64,000 bases of DNA, from NCBI RefSeq assembly GCF_900114325.1, contig NZ_FOSR01000001.1:451693-515692 (forward strand), written 5' to 3'. Position 1 is the stretch's first letter. Each line of letters begins with the position of its first letter. The notes under the pieces were generated by a model. It worked only from the letters and a program-made list of their open reading frames with translations. It was not told where the DNA came from and did not search any database. Of the stretch, positions 35,219 through 42,228 are shown one piece after another. This DNA is from Rhodanobacter glycinis. Its GTDB lineage: Bacteria > Pseudomonadota > Gammaproteobacteria > Xanthomonadales > Rhodanobacteraceae. Both the position numbers and the translations under genes were made by a program.

Positions 35219-35548
35219 TCACGGCTTGCTGAAACCCATATGCAAGGTGATTTTGTCGCCGGCTTTCAGGCCGGCCATGGCGGACGGCGGGAAATGCACC
35301 TTCAGGGTCATGCCCTCGGTCGTCACATCAACCACGCCGGTCTTCGCATCCGCTGCCGTCACGGTCGCCGGCATCATGTGCATGCCCATCACGTTGTGGT
35401 GCATACCTTTCATGTTCGAGTGCATCGCACCCATCTTGTCCATGCCGCTCGCGGGCGTGCTGTCTTGGGCCACGGCGACACCACAGAGGCCAAATGCGAG
35501 TGCCAGGGCGCCAAGCATCGAAAGTAATGATTTGCGTGAAATGGTCAT
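35219..35548 (-). CDS. Small periplasmic Met/His-rich copper-binding protein
   Basis: The ATG at 35548 (MTISRKSLLSMLG) starts a clear signal peptide, cut near AVAQ at residue 28. Residues 35-62 hold a dense Met/His cluster (MDKMGAMHSNMKGMHHNVM). The rest is a small beta domain resembling the CusF-type fold (TLKVHFPPSAM, ITLHMGF) but without the Trp of CusF. It is probably a periplasmic copper chaperone. It lies 59 bp before copL and may be the first gene of the copper block. Confidence 0.75.
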   Translation of the reverse strand: MTISRKSLLSMLGALALAFGLCGVAVAQDSTPASGMDKMGAMHSNMKGMHHNVMGMHMMPATVTAADAKTGVVDVTTEGMTLKVHFPPSAMAGLKAGDKITLHMGFSKP

Positions 35549-35659
35549 ATAGCCGTCCCAACGATGCGTTGCCAGACGCAACAGTGGGAGCGTGCGCCCC
35601 ATCGTGTGTACGGACGTTGAAATTCCGGCCGATCGTCCACTTTGCTGCAGGCCATGGGG

Positions 35660-35968
35660 TTACACCTTCAAATAATCCTCGCAGGCCACGATCAGTTCGC
35701 GTATCTCGGACTCGGTGGCGTCAGGTCGTGCCCGAAGGATGGTGCACAGTTGCGCAATCTGATCGTTATTCGGGATCAACTCCGACGGACTTTCCCACAT
35801 CCAGTCGATCACGATCGGCAGGAGCTGGGTGGCCGGCAATGTCGCCACCTCCTGGCGGGTGGGTACGTACATACCCATCCGAAAAACCGGGCTATCCAAA
35901 CCGTGGCTTTCTCGGGCAGCCTGGAATGCGCTCGCCGGCATGCCAAAGCGGTCGTCGGGGGCTGTCAT
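35660..35968 (-). CDS. Unknown 102-residue protein coupled to tnpS
   Basis: The start at 35968 overlaps the stop of the tyrosine recombinase gene by 4 bp (ATGA) and has GGAG 7 bases before it. The product is acidic, with no signal or membrane segment. Recognisable blocks are ATLPATQLLPIVIDWMWESP in the middle and a helical C-terminus ending EDYLKV. The tight coupling to tnpS suggests a transposon-borne accessory protein, perhaps for recombination or maintenance. I do not recognise a family. Confidence 0.65.
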   Translation of the reverse strand: MTAPDDRFGMPASAFQAARESHGLDSPVFRMGMYVPTRQEVATLPATQLLPIVIDWMWESPSELIPNNDQIAQLCTILRARPDATESEIRELIVACEDYLKV

Positions 35969-37128
35969 GGTACGTCTCCGTGAGGCACCGAGGTCCCGAT
36001 GCGTGTTTTGGTGGTACTGGCATGGCGCGCATCTTCTTCCGCATGAACGTAGATCGACGTCGTGCCGATGGAACTGTGGCGGAGGTTCTGCTGAATGTGA
36101 TGGATGGGTGTGCCGTCCTCGGCCTGGTGCGTGGCTGCCGTATGCCGCAGCCAATGCGTCGATGCACGGCGCACTCGTGTGGCCTTTACCTCATCCTGCC
36201 GTTGCAGCGTCTCGGCTACGCGTCGGAAGGCGTCCTTGACGATCTGGTAGACCGCCGTGGGCGTCAGCGGGGACGGACGTCCGGCGATGCCCAGAATGAC
36301 CGGGGTGTTGCCGTCGCCCGAGGGCAACGCCGGCAGTCCGTGGAAGCGCCGATAGCGGGCGAAGTCGTCCATGAGACCATCGCCCAGGGGAATGGTGCCT
36401 TCGACGCCACCTTTCCCCACGGTATGCAGCCACCACCGCCCCCGGATAGATTGGAAATCACCTTCGTCGGCGGCCGCCGCTTCGGCAGCCCGCAGCGCAG
36501 TCTCATAGAGAAAACGAAGCACCCAGCGAGCGCGTTCGTAGCGCTGCCGTTCCCGTGCGGTGCTTTGCGACCAACCGTCGACGACGCGCAGCACCTCTTC
36601 CCAGAGAGCACGGTCCAAATAGCGTTCGATCGTGCGTCGGGGGCCGCGGCGCGCCCGTCGTCGCTGCAGCACAAACGGGCTGCCGGCAAGATAGCCCGCA
36701 CGCACGAGGTAATTGAACAGTCCGGCGAGGATGCCCAACGCCTGCCGGCGACTACGCTCGGCCAACGGACCGACGAACAGTCGCCGATGCTCACCGTGAC
36801 GGGCGAGACCGGCGTCGCACCAGGTCGCCGGTGGCTGGGCAAGAAACGCCTCATACGCGATCACATCCTCGCGGGTGAGACTGGACACCGGTTTGCCACG
36901 CACTTGCGTGGCCCAGAGCAGCAACCGCTCGGCCTCTTTGCGGTAGCTGCGGAAGGTATGCGGCGAGTCGTGATATTCCGCCAGCCACAGACCGATCGCG
37001 GCCACATCGTCGTTGGCGGCGATCTGCCGCGCCACGCTGGCCGGGGCTCGGTTGCTTCCGTTACCTCCCGACAGGGCGGGCGGCAAGGTGTGGGGCCACG
37101 TCATAAGGCTCAACAAGGGCTCAGTCAT
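35965..37128 (-). CDS. tnpS: Tyrosine recombinase, TnpS-like cointegrate resolvase
   Basis: The 387-residue phage-integrase family protein has an N-terminal SAM-like domain (AEYHDSPHTFRSYRKEAERL). The catalytic residues are Arg in TALRAAEAAA, His and Arg in THWLRHTAA, a His-loop (LRHSSIGTTS) and the nucleophile Tyr in SIYVH. GGAAAGC precedes the ATG. In Tn4651-type transposons, TnpS with TnpT resolves the cointegrates formed by TnpA at a site between the two divergent genes, which is the arrangement seen here. Confidence 0.88.
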   Translation of the reverse strand: MTEPLLSLMTWPHTLPPALSGGNGSNRAPASVARQIAANDDVAAIGLWLAEYHDSPHTFRSYRKEAERLLLWATQVRGKPVSSLTREDVIAYEAFLAQPPATWCDAGLARHGEHRRLFVGPLAERSRRQALGILAGLFNYLVRAGYLAGSPFVLQRRRARRGPRRTIERYLDRALWEEVLRVVDGWSQSTARERQRYERARWVLRFLYETALRAAEAAAADEGDFQSIRGRWWLHTVGKGGVEGTIPLGDGLMDDFARYRRFHGLPALPSGDGNTPVILGIAGRPSPLTPTAVYQIVKDAFRRVAETLQRQDEVKATRVRRASTHWLRHTAATHQAEDGTPIHHIQQNLRHSSIGTTSIYVHAEEDARHASTTKTRIGTSVPHGDVP

Positions 37129-37295
37129 GCTTTCCGATGTCCGACACCACGGGAAACGCAGCGTACTGCCAAAAGACTTTCGATTATGGGAGTTATCGTA
37201 AATTTCCTGATCTTATCGTTATGAATATAACGTAATACTGTGATATACATGCTGCGAGTTCTGCAAAATTGACCCGCCGAGCGACTGGAGCCGCC
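37129..37295. other. Putative cointegrate resolution site (rst) between tnpS and tnpT
   Basis: This 167-bp AT-rich stretch separates the divergent recombinase and TnpT-like genes. It holds the perfect inverted repeat CGTTAT-GAAT-ATAACG (37217-37232). It also has a direct repeat TTATCGT at 37193-37199 and 37213-37219, one helical-turn multiple apart. This fits a recombination core with accessory sites, and the stretch must also hold both promoters. The function is inferred from the Tn4651 model. Confidence 0.6.
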
Positions 37296-38279
37296 ATGAG
37301 CCGTGTCAGTGATACCCGCCAACGTACCCGCGAAACCGCCGCTGCCTTGGTCGCGGACGGTAGACGCCCCCACGAGCTGACCGTCGACCTGATCTATGCC
37401 GCCATCCAGCAAGGTAGCCGCACCACCATCAACGACGAGCTGAAGCTGTGGAAGGACGAACGGGCCAAGGCTGATGCGGTCGGCGCCGATCTACCGCCGG
37501 CGATCGCCGATGCCATGCGCTCACTCTGGGTGGCCGCTGTGGAACAGGGGGAGAAGGTATTCAACGAGCACCGCCAGGCGCTGGAATCTGATCTGGACGC
37601 ACAGAAGCGTGCGTACGATGACGTTGCTGTCGAACGGGATGCGGCACAGGCCACGGTTCATCAGCTGCAGCACGAGGTCAGTCAACTACGCGAGCAAGGC
37701 ATCGAGGTGCAGCAGCAGCTCACCCGGGAAACCGAGGCCAAGCGCGATGCCCTTGGCCAGGTTCAATCGTTGCAGCACGAGGTGGCGGCCGTTCGTACCG
37801 ACATGGCTCAGCAACTAGAGGCCGCACGGCAGGCCCACGACCGATTGACCACCGAATTCCAAGCGACCGTTGCAGCCCGCGATGCTACCTTTCAGGTGGA
37901 ACGGGACAAAGCCAACGCGCGCGTGGAGGCCGCTCAAGCCCGCATGCTGCAAGAAACCGATGCAGCACGGGAAGGACAGCGGCAGGCAGAGCAGCAATTG
38001 GCCAAGCTGCGGCAACGTAGCGAAGACCAGCAGACCAGCCTCACGGAATTGCGATTGAACATGGCGCGCATTCGTCGAGAATTGGCCGATGGCGAAGCGC
38101 GCTTGGCGGCGATGACCAGCGTCACCGGCGAGCGTGACCAGCTCGCCTTGGAGCTGGCTGCCACGCGAGGACAGGTCAGTGGCCTGACTTTGGCGCTTCA
38201 ATCAGCGGAAGCCCGCGCAGTGGCCGCAGAGAGTCAGTTGACTGTGGGCCACAAACGCCGTCAATCCAAGCAAAAATGA
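37296..38279 (+). CDS. tnpT: KfrA-like coiled-coil DNA-binding protein, TnpT-like
   Basis: I chose the ATG at 37296, which has GGAG 5 bases upstream; a TTG at 37269 is also in frame. The 327-residue product has an N-terminal KfrA-type helix-turn-helix domain (RETAAALVADGRRPHELTVD) up to about residue 110. Almost unbroken coiled coil follows to residue 310, rich in Gln, Glu, Ala and Arg heptads. TnpT of Tn4651 has this form and assists TnpS-mediated resolution. The gene ends 46 bp before the right inverted repeat. Confidence 0.85.
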   Translation: MSRVSDTRQRTRETAAALVADGRRPHELTVDLIYAAIQQGSRTTINDELKLWKDERAKADAVGADLPPAIADAMRSLWVAAVEQGEKVFNEHRQALESDLDAQKRAYDDVAVERDAAQATVHQLQHEVSQLREQGIEVQQQLTRETEAKRDALGQVQSLQHEVAAVRTDMAQQLEAARQAHDRLTTEFQATVAARDATFQVERDKANARVEAAQARMLQETDAAREGQRQAEQQLAKLRQRSEDQQTSLTELRLNMARIRRELADGEARLAAMTSVTGERDQLALELAATRGQVSGLTLALQSAEARAVAAESQLTVGHKRRQSKQK

Positions 38280-38325
38280 GAACATGGTCAATACGAAATA
38301 CTATGATCCGTAACGACTTTTCGTT

Positions 38326-38363
38326 CTTATCCCGGTTTTCCGTTCCATTGCTCCCCAAACCCC
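38326..38363 (-). repeat. Right terminal inverted repeat of the Tn3-family transposon
   Basis: 38 bp reading CTTATCCCGGTTTTC at the inner side and CTCCCCAAACCCC at the outer side. It is the complement of the left repeat except for one position. The outer flank AAACC differs from the left flank. Confidence 0.95.
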
Positions 38364-38712
38364 AAACCCAAAGGCTGGCCGGTGCCCGAGCGTTGATCAA
38401 TGAGGGTCCGAATCACAGCTTCAGTTCGCGCCATGTTTTTGCCGTCGCGACTTCACAACTTTACGTATTGGCTTTGAGCAAATCACGGTATTACTTATTC
38501 GCGACGATTGCCGAAGTCGTGAGAAGAAGATGATGCCACTCCATAAAATCATAGAGTTAACATCTTTTCGAGAATCACAACTTTAGCTGTGGAACCTTCC
38601 CCCGAAGGCTTCCGTGAGCTGCGTGCAAGCTGCCTGCTGACCCGCTTGCTGCAGGAAATAGATGGCAGGCGATGCGTTCGCCCACAGGCCTGCCACCTGG
38701 CAAGCGATGGCG
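38364..38712. other. Region outside the transposon without a supported gene
   Basis: About 350 bp between the right transposon end and the stop of the FAD monooxygenase gene. The first 220 bp are AT-richer than the surroundings. The remainder is open on the minus strand and continues in another frame beyond the monooxygenase stop, but it has no start or known motif. I see no RNA gene here. CACAACTTTAGCTGTG (38575-38590) forms a weak hairpin that could end the minus-strand transcript. Confidence 0.4.
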
Positions 38713-40272
38713 TCAGTATTCAACGGGCACGGGCTCGCCGAACCAGCGCGATGTCGCTCGGGCCGCGTCCTCTGGGTCAAAATCCCCTTTTCCTTCCCAG
38801 GCCCAGGCGACAATGCCATCAGGGCGTACAAGTACTGCGTTCAGGCCGAAGCGGTCTTGGACATTGCCTGCTACGTACGTGATGCGATCGCGCCAGCGGC
38901 TCGCGAGCTCTCGCCCCGGGGCACGCGCGTCGTCGAAGTCCAGCCACAAGCCTCGCCCCTTGTTGAGCAACATGCCGATTCTTGTGCCGTTGGCGAGCGC
39001 GAAGTCGGGAACGCTGCGCCCCACCAGCGGGTGGCTGCTGCCGAGATCGTAGCGAAGAGAAACACCCCACGCGCGTGCAGCGAAGTAAGTCGCGCCGTCA
39101 TGCGTTTCAATGAGGTCGCTGATGATCGCCCCGAGCGCGCGCGAGCCCGGGCTGGGCCGCATCAGCGCGACCTGTGCGCGCGACCAGTCGAGAACCTGTG
39201 CGCCCAGCGGATGTCGTTCGTCCCGATAACTGTCGAGCAGGCCAGCCGGCGCGTCTCCACGAATCGTGGCAGCGAGCTTCCACCCCAAGTTCATCGCGTC
39301 GCCGAGCCCAAGATTGAGCCCTTGACCACCCAAGGGGGAATGGATGTGCGCGGCGTCGCCGGCCAACAGCACTCGTCCCCTGCGATAGGCGGTCGCCTGA
39401 TAAGCACGGTCTGTCCAAGTGGTCGCAAGCCGCAACGAGGTCAATGTCACGTTCGTGCCGGAGATACGACGCAGCACCGCCTGCACGTGGTCGCGCGTGA
39501 TCGGCCAGGTGCGATGGAAAGCGCCGCCGTCGAAATCGGCCATCGCGACCGTCCCTGGCCGAGCGTAGGTATACATGCCTGTCGGCGTGTAGTTACGTCC
39601 TTGTTGCAGCATGCCCGGATCTTCCATCTCGATATCCATCGAATAACCCGTGAACTCGGGATCCGTGCCGACGAAGTCGAAACCGCCGGTTTTGCGCACC
39701 GCGCTGCGCGCACCATCGCAGCCGACAAGCCAGTGACCGCGGAAGAACCGGTCGTTGGTGCACACGGTCACTTCTTCGCCTGCTTGCTCAAAGCCTTCCA
39801 CGGCGACACCACGCCAAATCTCCACACCCATGGCGCTTGCCCGTGCCGTGAGCACTGTTTCGAGCGACTCCATTTCCACCATCAGGCTGGTACCCGCAGG
39901 GCTCGGCCGGCGATAGGACCATCGCTCAGTATCGACATGGTCCTGGAAGAACGGGATGCCCGCGAAGTGACCCACCGGACGCCGGGCCTGTTGCATCCAG
40001 TGAGCTGCCGCCTTGGTGGCACCCGAGGTGGCATTTGCCTGTTGTGCTTCGGTCACGTCGTCCAACAATCCACGACGATAGAAAGCTTCCAGGGTGGGCG
40101 CTGAAAGACCACGCATGCCGAATGGGAGTCGCTTCAACGGTGAACGTGGATCCTCGGCTTGCTCCAGCACCACGACCGACAGGCCGAAGAGCCTGAGCTC
40201 ACACGCGAGAAACAGACCGACGGGACCGGCACCGGCAATGACAACGTCATAGGGGGCGGAATGGCTGTGCAT
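38713..40272 (-). CDS. Class A FAD-dependent monooxygenase (aromatic hydroxylase type)
   Basis: The ATG at 40272 has GGAG 6 bases before it. The 519-residue product starts with the FAD dinucleotide-binding motif VVIAGAGPVGLFLACEL. It has the DG motif (GCDGARSAVRK, near residue 180) and the GD motif (GRVLLAGDAAHIHSPLGGQG, near residue 290), then a C-terminal thioredoxin-like domain. This is the build of PHBH-type hydroxylases such as phenol hydroxylase, polyketide hydroxylases and rifampicin monooxygenase. These use NAD(P)H and O2 to hydroxylate aromatic compounds. The substrate cannot be told. It stands alone, facing the transposon. Confidence 0.88.
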   Translation of the reverse strand: MHSHSAPYDVVIAGAGPVGLFLACELRLFGLSVVVLEQAEDPRSPLKRLPFGMRGLSAPTLEAFYRRGLLDDVTEAQQANATSGATKAAAHWMQQARRPVGHFAGIPFFQDHVDTERWSYRRPSPAGTSLMVEMESLETVLTARASAMGVEIWRGVAVEGFEQAGEEVTVCTNDRFFRGHWLVGCDGARSAVRKTGGFDFVGTDPEFTGYSMDIEMEDPGMLQQGRNYTPTGMYTYARPGTVAMADFDGGAFHRTWPITRDHVQAVLRRISGTNVTLTSLRLATTWTDRAYQATAYRRGRVLLAGDAAHIHSPLGGQGLNLGLGDAMNLGWKLAATIRGDAPAGLLDSYRDERHPLGAQVLDWSRAQVALMRPSPGSRALGAIISDLIETHDGATYFAARAWGVSLRYDLGSSHPLVGRSVPDFALANGTRIGMLLNKGRGLWLDFDDARAPGRELASRWRDRITYVAGNVQDRFGLNAVLVRPDGIVAWAWEGKGDFDPEDAARATSRWFGEPVPVEY

Positions 40273-40711
40273 GAATGGCTCCAATGTCGATGAATGTTCG
40301 ACCGGAGCGTTTCTCGGGTTCGAGAACCTCACGGACGAATGAAAGGACGCCAGCGGCGTCCGATATTCGTCGTGGGGATCTCAAGCACGAAGCCAAAGAC
40401 CAGAGCTTTCGTTACCGAAAGGACTTGGGCTTACCAAACCAAGTCTGCCTTTTCCGACGTGACCAAGTTAGCACGGCTATCGCGGAACACACCACCCGCT
40501 TTTCTGGTTCCTGTGACGACACGATCCTCGATAACCGACCCCTACCGGCGCAGCCCTCTGCTCTTCGCTCAGCCCTGCTGCTGCCAAGCCGACACGACCT
40601 CCTTTTTGACCCTGCGACCGGTTCCGTGTCGTTGAAAGTGGCTTAGAACACGAGAACCACGTAGATTTAGCGGGCCGAACGGCCATCGCTTCATGAGGAG
40701 CGGTGCATCGT
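40273..40711. other. Intergenic region between divergent monooxygenase and HU-like genes
   Basis: About 440 bp without a supported gene; open frames here have no start signals or motifs. GGACGCC-AGC-GGCGTCC (40345-40361) is a perfect hairpin about 75 bp upstream of the monooxygenase start and could be an operator. The AT-richer stretch just before 40700 probably holds the promoter of the HU-like gene. Confidence 0.4.
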
Positions 40712-41110
40712 ATGAGACCCAAGATCATGGCTACCAAATCCACTGCCAAGAAGACCACGAAAGCTAAGGCTGCCCCCAAGGCGGCACCCGCCATCAAGCC
40801 GATCAAAGACGCTTTCAGCAAATCGGCGCTGATCGCACACCTGGCCGAGCAGGCCAGTGTCGAAACGAAGCACGTCAAGGCCGTGCTTGCGGCACTTGAG
40901 CAAACGGTGCTCGGCGCGGTGCACAAGAAGGGTGCTGGCAATTTCACCCTTCCCGGCCTGTTCAAGATCAACGCGGTGAAGGTGCCGGCAAAGCCGAAGC
41001 GCAAGGGCAAGAATCCCTTCACCGGCGAAGAGCAGGTGTTCGCCGCCAAGCCAGCGTCCGTGAAGGTGAAGGTGCGGCCGCTCAAGAAGCTCAAGGATGC
41101 GGCACTCTGA
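40712..41110 (+). CDS. HU-family DNA-binding protein with lysine-rich N-terminal tail
   Basis: GAGGAG at 40695-40700 favours the ATG at 40712 (MRPKIMATKS). The ATG at 40727 (MATKSTAKK) is the alternative. The 132-residue product has about 35 residues of Lys/Ala/Pro repeat (KKTTKAKAAPKAAP), then an HU/IHF fold: SALIAHLAEQASV, VLAALEQTVLGAVH, GAGNFTLPGLFKI, and the arm region with KPKRKGKNPFTGE. The tail resembles eukaryotic H1 and adds nonspecific DNA binding. It is 108 bp upstream of an H-NS-type gene, so both may organise the nucleoid. Confidence 0.85.
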   Translation: MRPKIMATKSTAKKTTKAKAAPKAAPAIKPIKDAFSKSALIAHLAEQASVETKHVKAVLAALEQTVLGAVHKKGAGNFTLPGLFKINAVKVPAKPKRKGKNPFTGEEQVFAAKPASVKVKVRPLKKLKDAAL

Positions 41111-41126
41111 TTTCTGCCCAGGATCG

Positions 41127-41149
41127 CCTGCAGCCGCCTCGGCTGCAGG
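41127..41149 (+). terminator. Hairpin between the HU-like and H-NS-like genes
   Basis: A perfect 10-bp stem, CCTGCAGCCG-CCT-CGGCTGCAGG, starts 16 bp after the HU stop. There is no following T-tract, so it may be a weak terminator or an mRNA 3' end stabiliser and not a full stop. Confidence 0.5.
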
Positions 41150-41218
41150 TGGTCACGGACGGAAAGTACAGACCCATCGCAACAAAGTGATTTGCTGGTT
41201 CTATTCTCGAGGACAAAC

Positions 41219-41641
41219 ATGGCTATCAATCTCGACTCGCTCTCCCCTGCCGAACTCCAGGCACTCATCAAAAACGCCGAAGCGCAGATGGAATCTTCCC
41301 GAAAGAATCAGATCCAGGAGGTCCGCACCAAGATCGAGGCACTTCTCAAGAGCTCCCGCCTGAGCATTGATGAGGTTTACCCGAGGCGCGGCGGCAAGGC
41401 CGCGAAAGGCACGAAGGCCGCGGTTGCACCGAAGTATCGGAACCCGGCGAATGCCACCCAGACCTGGTCTGGCCGTGGCAAGCGTCCGTTGTGGTTTGTC
41501 GACGCGCTCAAGAAGCGCGGGGTGACTGCCGAGAGTCTTCTGATCGAGGGAGCAACGAAGAAGGCTCCTGCAAAAGCGGCCAAGAAGGCCGCGCGCAAGA
41601 CGGCGAAGAAGGCTTCGGCAAGGAAAGCGGCAAAGAAGTAA
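41219..41641 (+). CDS. H-NS-family histone-like protein with lysine-rich C-terminal tail
   Basis: GAGGA lies 6 bases before the ATG at 41219. The 140-residue product has an N-terminal dimerisation helix (LSPAELQALIKNAEAQME). The H-NS DNA-binding motif follows near residues 78-98 (YRNPANATQTWSGRGKRPLW). A C-terminal tail of KKA/AKK repeats covers the last 30 residues. H-NS proteins silence AT-rich and foreign DNA by minor-groove binding. The tail is unusual for enteric H-NS but known in Xanthomonadales and Burkholderiales relatives. Confidence 0.9.
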   Translation: MAINLDSLSPAELQALIKNAEAQMESSRKNQIQEVRTKIEALLKSSRLSIDEVYPRRGGKAAKGTKAAVAPKYRNPANATQTWSGRGKRPLWFVDALKKRGVTAESLLIEGATKKAPAKAAKKAARKTAKKASARKAAKK

Positions 41642-41658
41642 GCCACGCCTCGCGGTAG

Positions 41659-41692
41659 GACAGGGCTCCGCAGCGCGTGGCCCTGTCTTGTT
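41659..41692 (+). terminator. Rho-independent type terminator after the H-NS-like gene
   Basis: The 8-bp stem GACAGGGC (41659-41666) pairs with GCCCTGTC (41680-41687) and is followed by TTGTT. It lies 18 bp after the stop and may also serve the convergent gene ending at 41729. Confidence 0.6.
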
Positions 41693-41728
41693 CCAGGCCC
41701 TGCTGCATTGCGCGGCAAGGCGAAGTGA

Positions 41729-42058
41729 TCACGATGGAAGCCCTGCCGAGTCCTGCGCCGTGATGGCTTTTTCCAGGCGTTCCACCTTGCCGGTGATTTC
41801 GTTCCGGTGCCCGGGACGGATATCGGCCTTGATCACCAGGCCGACCCGGGATCCGTAGGCGGCGACGGCTTCGGTCGCCTCGCGAATCACCTTGAACACT
41901 TCGTCCCATTCGCCTTCGATGGTGGTGAACATCGCATCGGTGTGGTTCGGCAAGCCGGACGCGCGCACGACGCGAACGGCCGCAGCAACGGCGTCATGCA
42001 CGGAATCGCCTTCGGAGCCACCGTGCGGCCAAACGGAAAAAGCTGCCAACATATCCAT
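41729..42058 (-). CDS. MTH1187/UPF0045-type thiamine-binding small protein
   Basis: The 109-residue product has the DUF77 (MTH1187, YkoF-like) pattern. It starts with MLAAFSVWPHGG and contains LPNHTDAMFTTIEGEWDEVF in the middle, with a ferredoxin-like fold expected. Members bind thiamine or its pyrimidine part and form tetramers. AGGGAGA lies right before the ATG; a second Met two residues on could also be used. It is monocistronic and divergent from the FAD dehydrogenase. Confidence 0.8.
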   Translation of the reverse strand: MDMLAAFSVWPHGGSEGDSVHDAVAAAVRVVRASGLPNHTDAMFTTIEGEWDEVFKVIREATEAVAAYGSRVGLVIKADIRPGHRNEITGKVERLEKAITAQDSAGLPS

Positions 42059-42228
42059 TCTCCCTTCAGGATGATTTCGGATGCACCGGTGAATTATGCG
42101 CCGGTCTCACCCGAGGCAAGGTTCAAGGAATGACACCGCATCGATGACTTCCATTCGCGGGACGAGCCTCCCGGGCGCCGCGTGGCCCTACAATGCCCGC
42201 CTCCCCTGCCCTGGATTCGGGAACGACC

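Larger units (their letters stand above)
8468..38363. mobile_element. Tn3-family (Tn4651-like) multi-metal resistance transposon, about 29.9 kb
   Basis: The element is bounded by 38-bp inverted repeats at 8468-8505 and 38326-38363. Both start GGGGTTTGGGG and end ATAAG on the inner side. It carries a Tn3-type transposase next to the left repeat. A tyrosine recombinase and a KfrA-like coiled-coil protein diverge near the right repeat. This split arrangement, with tnpA at one end and tnpS/tnpT at the other, is that of the Tn4651 group. All genes between are metal resistance cargo plus a few small unknown proteins. The 5-bp flanks (8463-8467 ATCTA; 38364-38368 AAACC) do not match, so no target-site duplication remains. 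Confidence 0.9.

Noticed and set aside
38583-38831. Possible truncated gene on - near the end of the monooxygenase
   Set aside because: The C-terminal part looks faintly protein-like, but it overlaps the monooxygenase in another frame and has no start or known motif.
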